From Candidatus Cloacimonadota bacterium (GTDB taxonomy: Bacteria; Cloacimonadota; Cloacimonadia; Cloacimonadales; TCS61), in NCBI GenBank assembly GCA_011372345.1, contig DRTC01000406.1:1-8414 (forward strand): a stretch of 8,414 nt of DNA, written 5' to 3'. The notes under the pieces are model-generated. The model was not told the DNA's origin. It did no database searches and was given only the letters and a program-made list of their open reading frames with translations. Below are positions 7,041 to 8,414 of this stretch, in pieces; positions within the stretch are counted from its first letter, which is position 1; each line of letters starts with the position of its first letter. The position numbers were made by a program, and so were the translations under genes.

Positions 7041-7058
7041 TCTCTTTCTTGAAAGAGA
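7041..7058 (+). other. Hairpin downstream of clpP
   Basis: TCTCTTTC (7041-7048) pairs perfectly with GAAAGAGA (7051-7058), giving an 8-bp arm with a 2-nt centre, or 7 bp with a CTTG loop. It starts 28 nt after the clpP stop. GAAAGA (7051-7056) could instead pair with TCTTTC at 7064-7069, so two exclusive folds exist. No U-tract follows directly, so the role is unclear. Confidence 0.4.
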
Positions 7059-7187
7059 TGGAGTCTTTCAACTTTTCTTCCGAGGAATCATCATCCTAAA
7101 TTAGACAAGGAACTTTGACGCTGGAGATTCTTAATCTTGTAAAAAAAAAGCAAGAAGAATTTCAAGATTTAGAGAGAAAAGCAGGAA

Positions 7188-7205
7188 TCCCGAAAGCCTT
7201 CGGGA
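7188..7205 (+). other. Hairpin in the clpX leader
   Basis: TCCCGAA (7188-7194) and TTCGGGA (7199-7205) form a 7-bp stem with an AGCC loop, 17 nt before the clpX Shine-Dalgarno. Its surroundings (GGAATCCCG..CGGGAAGAATGACA) look like dispersed repeats of the GGGATTCCCG..GGGAATGACA kind seen in many genomes. It could be repeat debris or a leader structure. Confidence 0.45.
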
Positions 7206-7233
7206 AGAATGACAAAACAAATAAGGAGATACT

Positions 7234-8414
7234 TTGGATTCTTATAATTTACACCGTTGTTCGTTTTGTAATCGAACAGAAGCAGAAACCAAATATTTGA
7301 TCAAAGGAATAACCGGAAATATATGTGAAGAATGCATTGCCATGTGTTCAACGATCGTGGAATCCGATCATCAAAAAGAAGAATTGGATCATTTTATTCT
7401 TCCAACTCCTCGTGAAATTCACAATTTTCTGAACCAGTATGTTATTGGTCAGGAAAAAGCAAAACAGACAATTTCCGTAGCTGTTTATAATCATTACAAA
7501 AGGATTTTCAAGCAGAAAAAAAATGATGATATTGAAATTGAAAAAAGCAATATCATGATGATCGGTCCAACAGGTTCAGGTAAAACTCTGATCGCTGAAA
7601 CTTTAGCAAAACTCCTCAAAGTTCCTTTTGCTATTGCAGATGCAACAACTCTAACCGAAGCCGGATATGTGGGCGAGGATGTAGAAAATATTTTAGTCAG
7701 ACTGCTGCAGAATGCGAATTATGATGTGGAAAAGGCTGAAAAGGGAATTATCTACATTGACGAATTGGATAAGATCGCCAGGAAGTCGGAAGCTCCTTCC
7801 ATAACCAGAGATGTTTCCGGAGAAGGAGTTCAACAGGCACTTTTGAAAATCCTGGAAGGAGCGAAAGTAAATGTTCCTCCTAAAGGCGGCAGAAAACATC
7901 CGCATCAGGAATTCATCGAGATAGATACAAAAAACATTTTATTTATCGCTGGCGGTGCTTTTTTCGGTCTGGAAAAGATCATTCAGAGAAGGATCAATAA
8001 AAAAACAGTCGGTTTCGATGCTGATATCGTATCCCAATCTGAAATAACTCCTGAACTTCTGAATAAAGTTATTCCCAACGATCTGGTCAAGTTTGGTTTA
8101 ATTCCCGAACTTGTCGGGAGAATTCCGGTTACCAGTGCATTACATGAATTGGATGAGCAGGCATTAGTGCAAATTCTAACCCAACCCAAAAATGCAATCT
8201 GCAAGCAATACAAGAAACTTTTCGATCTGGATGGGATCAATCTTGATTTCGCTGAAGAAGCTCTGAAGGAAATCGCAAAAGTTGCTCTCAAACATAAAAC
8301 AGGAGCGCGCGGATTACGAGCGATCATGGAAAAATTCATGCTCGAAATTATGTATGAACTTCCGGAGATGAATAATGTCAGGAAATGTATGATCACCAAA
8401 GATGTGATCATAGG
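7234..8414 (+). CDS. clpX: ATP-dependent Clp protease ATP-binding subunit ClpX (partial, 3' end off window)
   Basis: The frame is open from a TTG at 7234 to the right edge, giving 393 codons and lacking perhaps 20-35 C-terminal residues. ClpX is the AAA+ unfoldase that feeds ClpP. TTG is chosen because an in-frame stop lies at 7222-7224, AAGGAG (7223-7228) is 5 nt upstream, and the first in-frame ATG (7342) would delete the zinc finger. Visible parts are a C4 zinc-binding domain (C9, C12, C31, C34), Walker A GPTGSGKT (111-118), pore loop GYVG (144-147), Walker B IIYIDE (172-177), RKH loop (220-222), VGF (259-261) in the place of the ClpP-docking IGF loop, the arginine-finger region GLIPELVGR (to R296), and sensor-2 GAR (337-339). 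All key ATPase residues are intact and the docking tripeptide is kept, so it should pair with the adjacent ClpP. The gap to clpP is 220 bp, wide for this pair. Confidence 0.96.
   Translation, partial: MDSYNLHRCSFCNRTEAETKYLIKGITGNICEECIAMCSTIVESDHQKEELDHFILPTPREIHNFLNQYVIGQEKAKQTISVAVYNHYKRIFKQKKNDDIEIEKSNIMMIGPTGSGKTLIAETLAKLLKVPFAIADATTLTEAGYVGEDVENILVRLLQNANYDVEKAEKGIIYIDELDKIARKSEAPSITRDVSGEGVQQALLKILEGAKVNVPPKGGRKHPHQEFIEIDTKNILFIAGGAFFGLEKIIQRRINKKTVGFDADIVSQSEITPELLNKVIPNDLVKFGLIPELVGRIPVTSALHELDEQALVQILTQPKNAICKQYKKLFDLDGINLDFAEEALKEIAKVALKHKTGARGLRAIMEKFMLEIMYELPEMNNVRKCMITKDVII

Noticed and set aside
7115..7300. 61-codon plus-strand frame starting at TTG between clpP and clpX
   Set aside because: It overlaps the well-supported clpX start by 67 nt, runs through the hairpin and repeat-like stretch, and resembles no family I recognise.
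7983..8411. 142-codon minus-strand frame
   Set aside because: It is antisense to conserved clpX sequence and is a long shadow frame. Similar antisense frames over sppA, tig and clpP were rejected on the same grounds.

Overview
The window is low-GC bacterial DNA. It holds parts or all of six protein genes and one tRNA. It fits a member of the FCB group, most likely Candidatus Cloacimonadota or a close relative, though this assignment is an inference. Three things point there: an exported beta-propeller protein ending in a Por/type IX-style sorting tail (a tail starting NHPNPF with IEIYNIKGQK further on), candidate promoters that resemble the Bacteroidetes TTG / TAnnTTTG pattern more than sigma-70, and a tRNA gene with no encoded CCA.

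Layout. Positions 1-1383 (minus strand) carry the first 461 codons of a secreted FG-GAP repeat protein that runs off the left edge. A 354-bp divergent spacer follows. It holds three evenly spaced palindromes, one of them a perfect 30-bp palindrome. On the plus strand come sppA (1738-3465, a long-form signal peptide peptidase), a signal-peptide-bearing TPR protein (3589-4722), tRNA-Leu(UAG) (4798-4881), tig (trigger factor, 4906-6177), clpP (6405-7013) and clpX (from a TTG at 7234, running off the right edge).

How the genes work together. The tig-clpP-clpX order is the classic protein quality-control cluster: a ribosome-bound chaperone, then the ClpXP protease. sppA and the TPR protein act on, or lie at, the cell envelope. 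A 29-nt stem-loop occurs just after sppA and again just after tig with one difference, so the same terminator-like or dispersed element punctuates both.

Most of this is conserved housekeeping content, and I see no new multi-gene system. The points worth a second look are ClpP's catalytic Asp, which reads Asn (N172) in an otherwise canonical enzyme; the regular palindrome array; the repeated stem-loop; the shared promoter geometry; and the degenerate PPIase domain of trigger factor.
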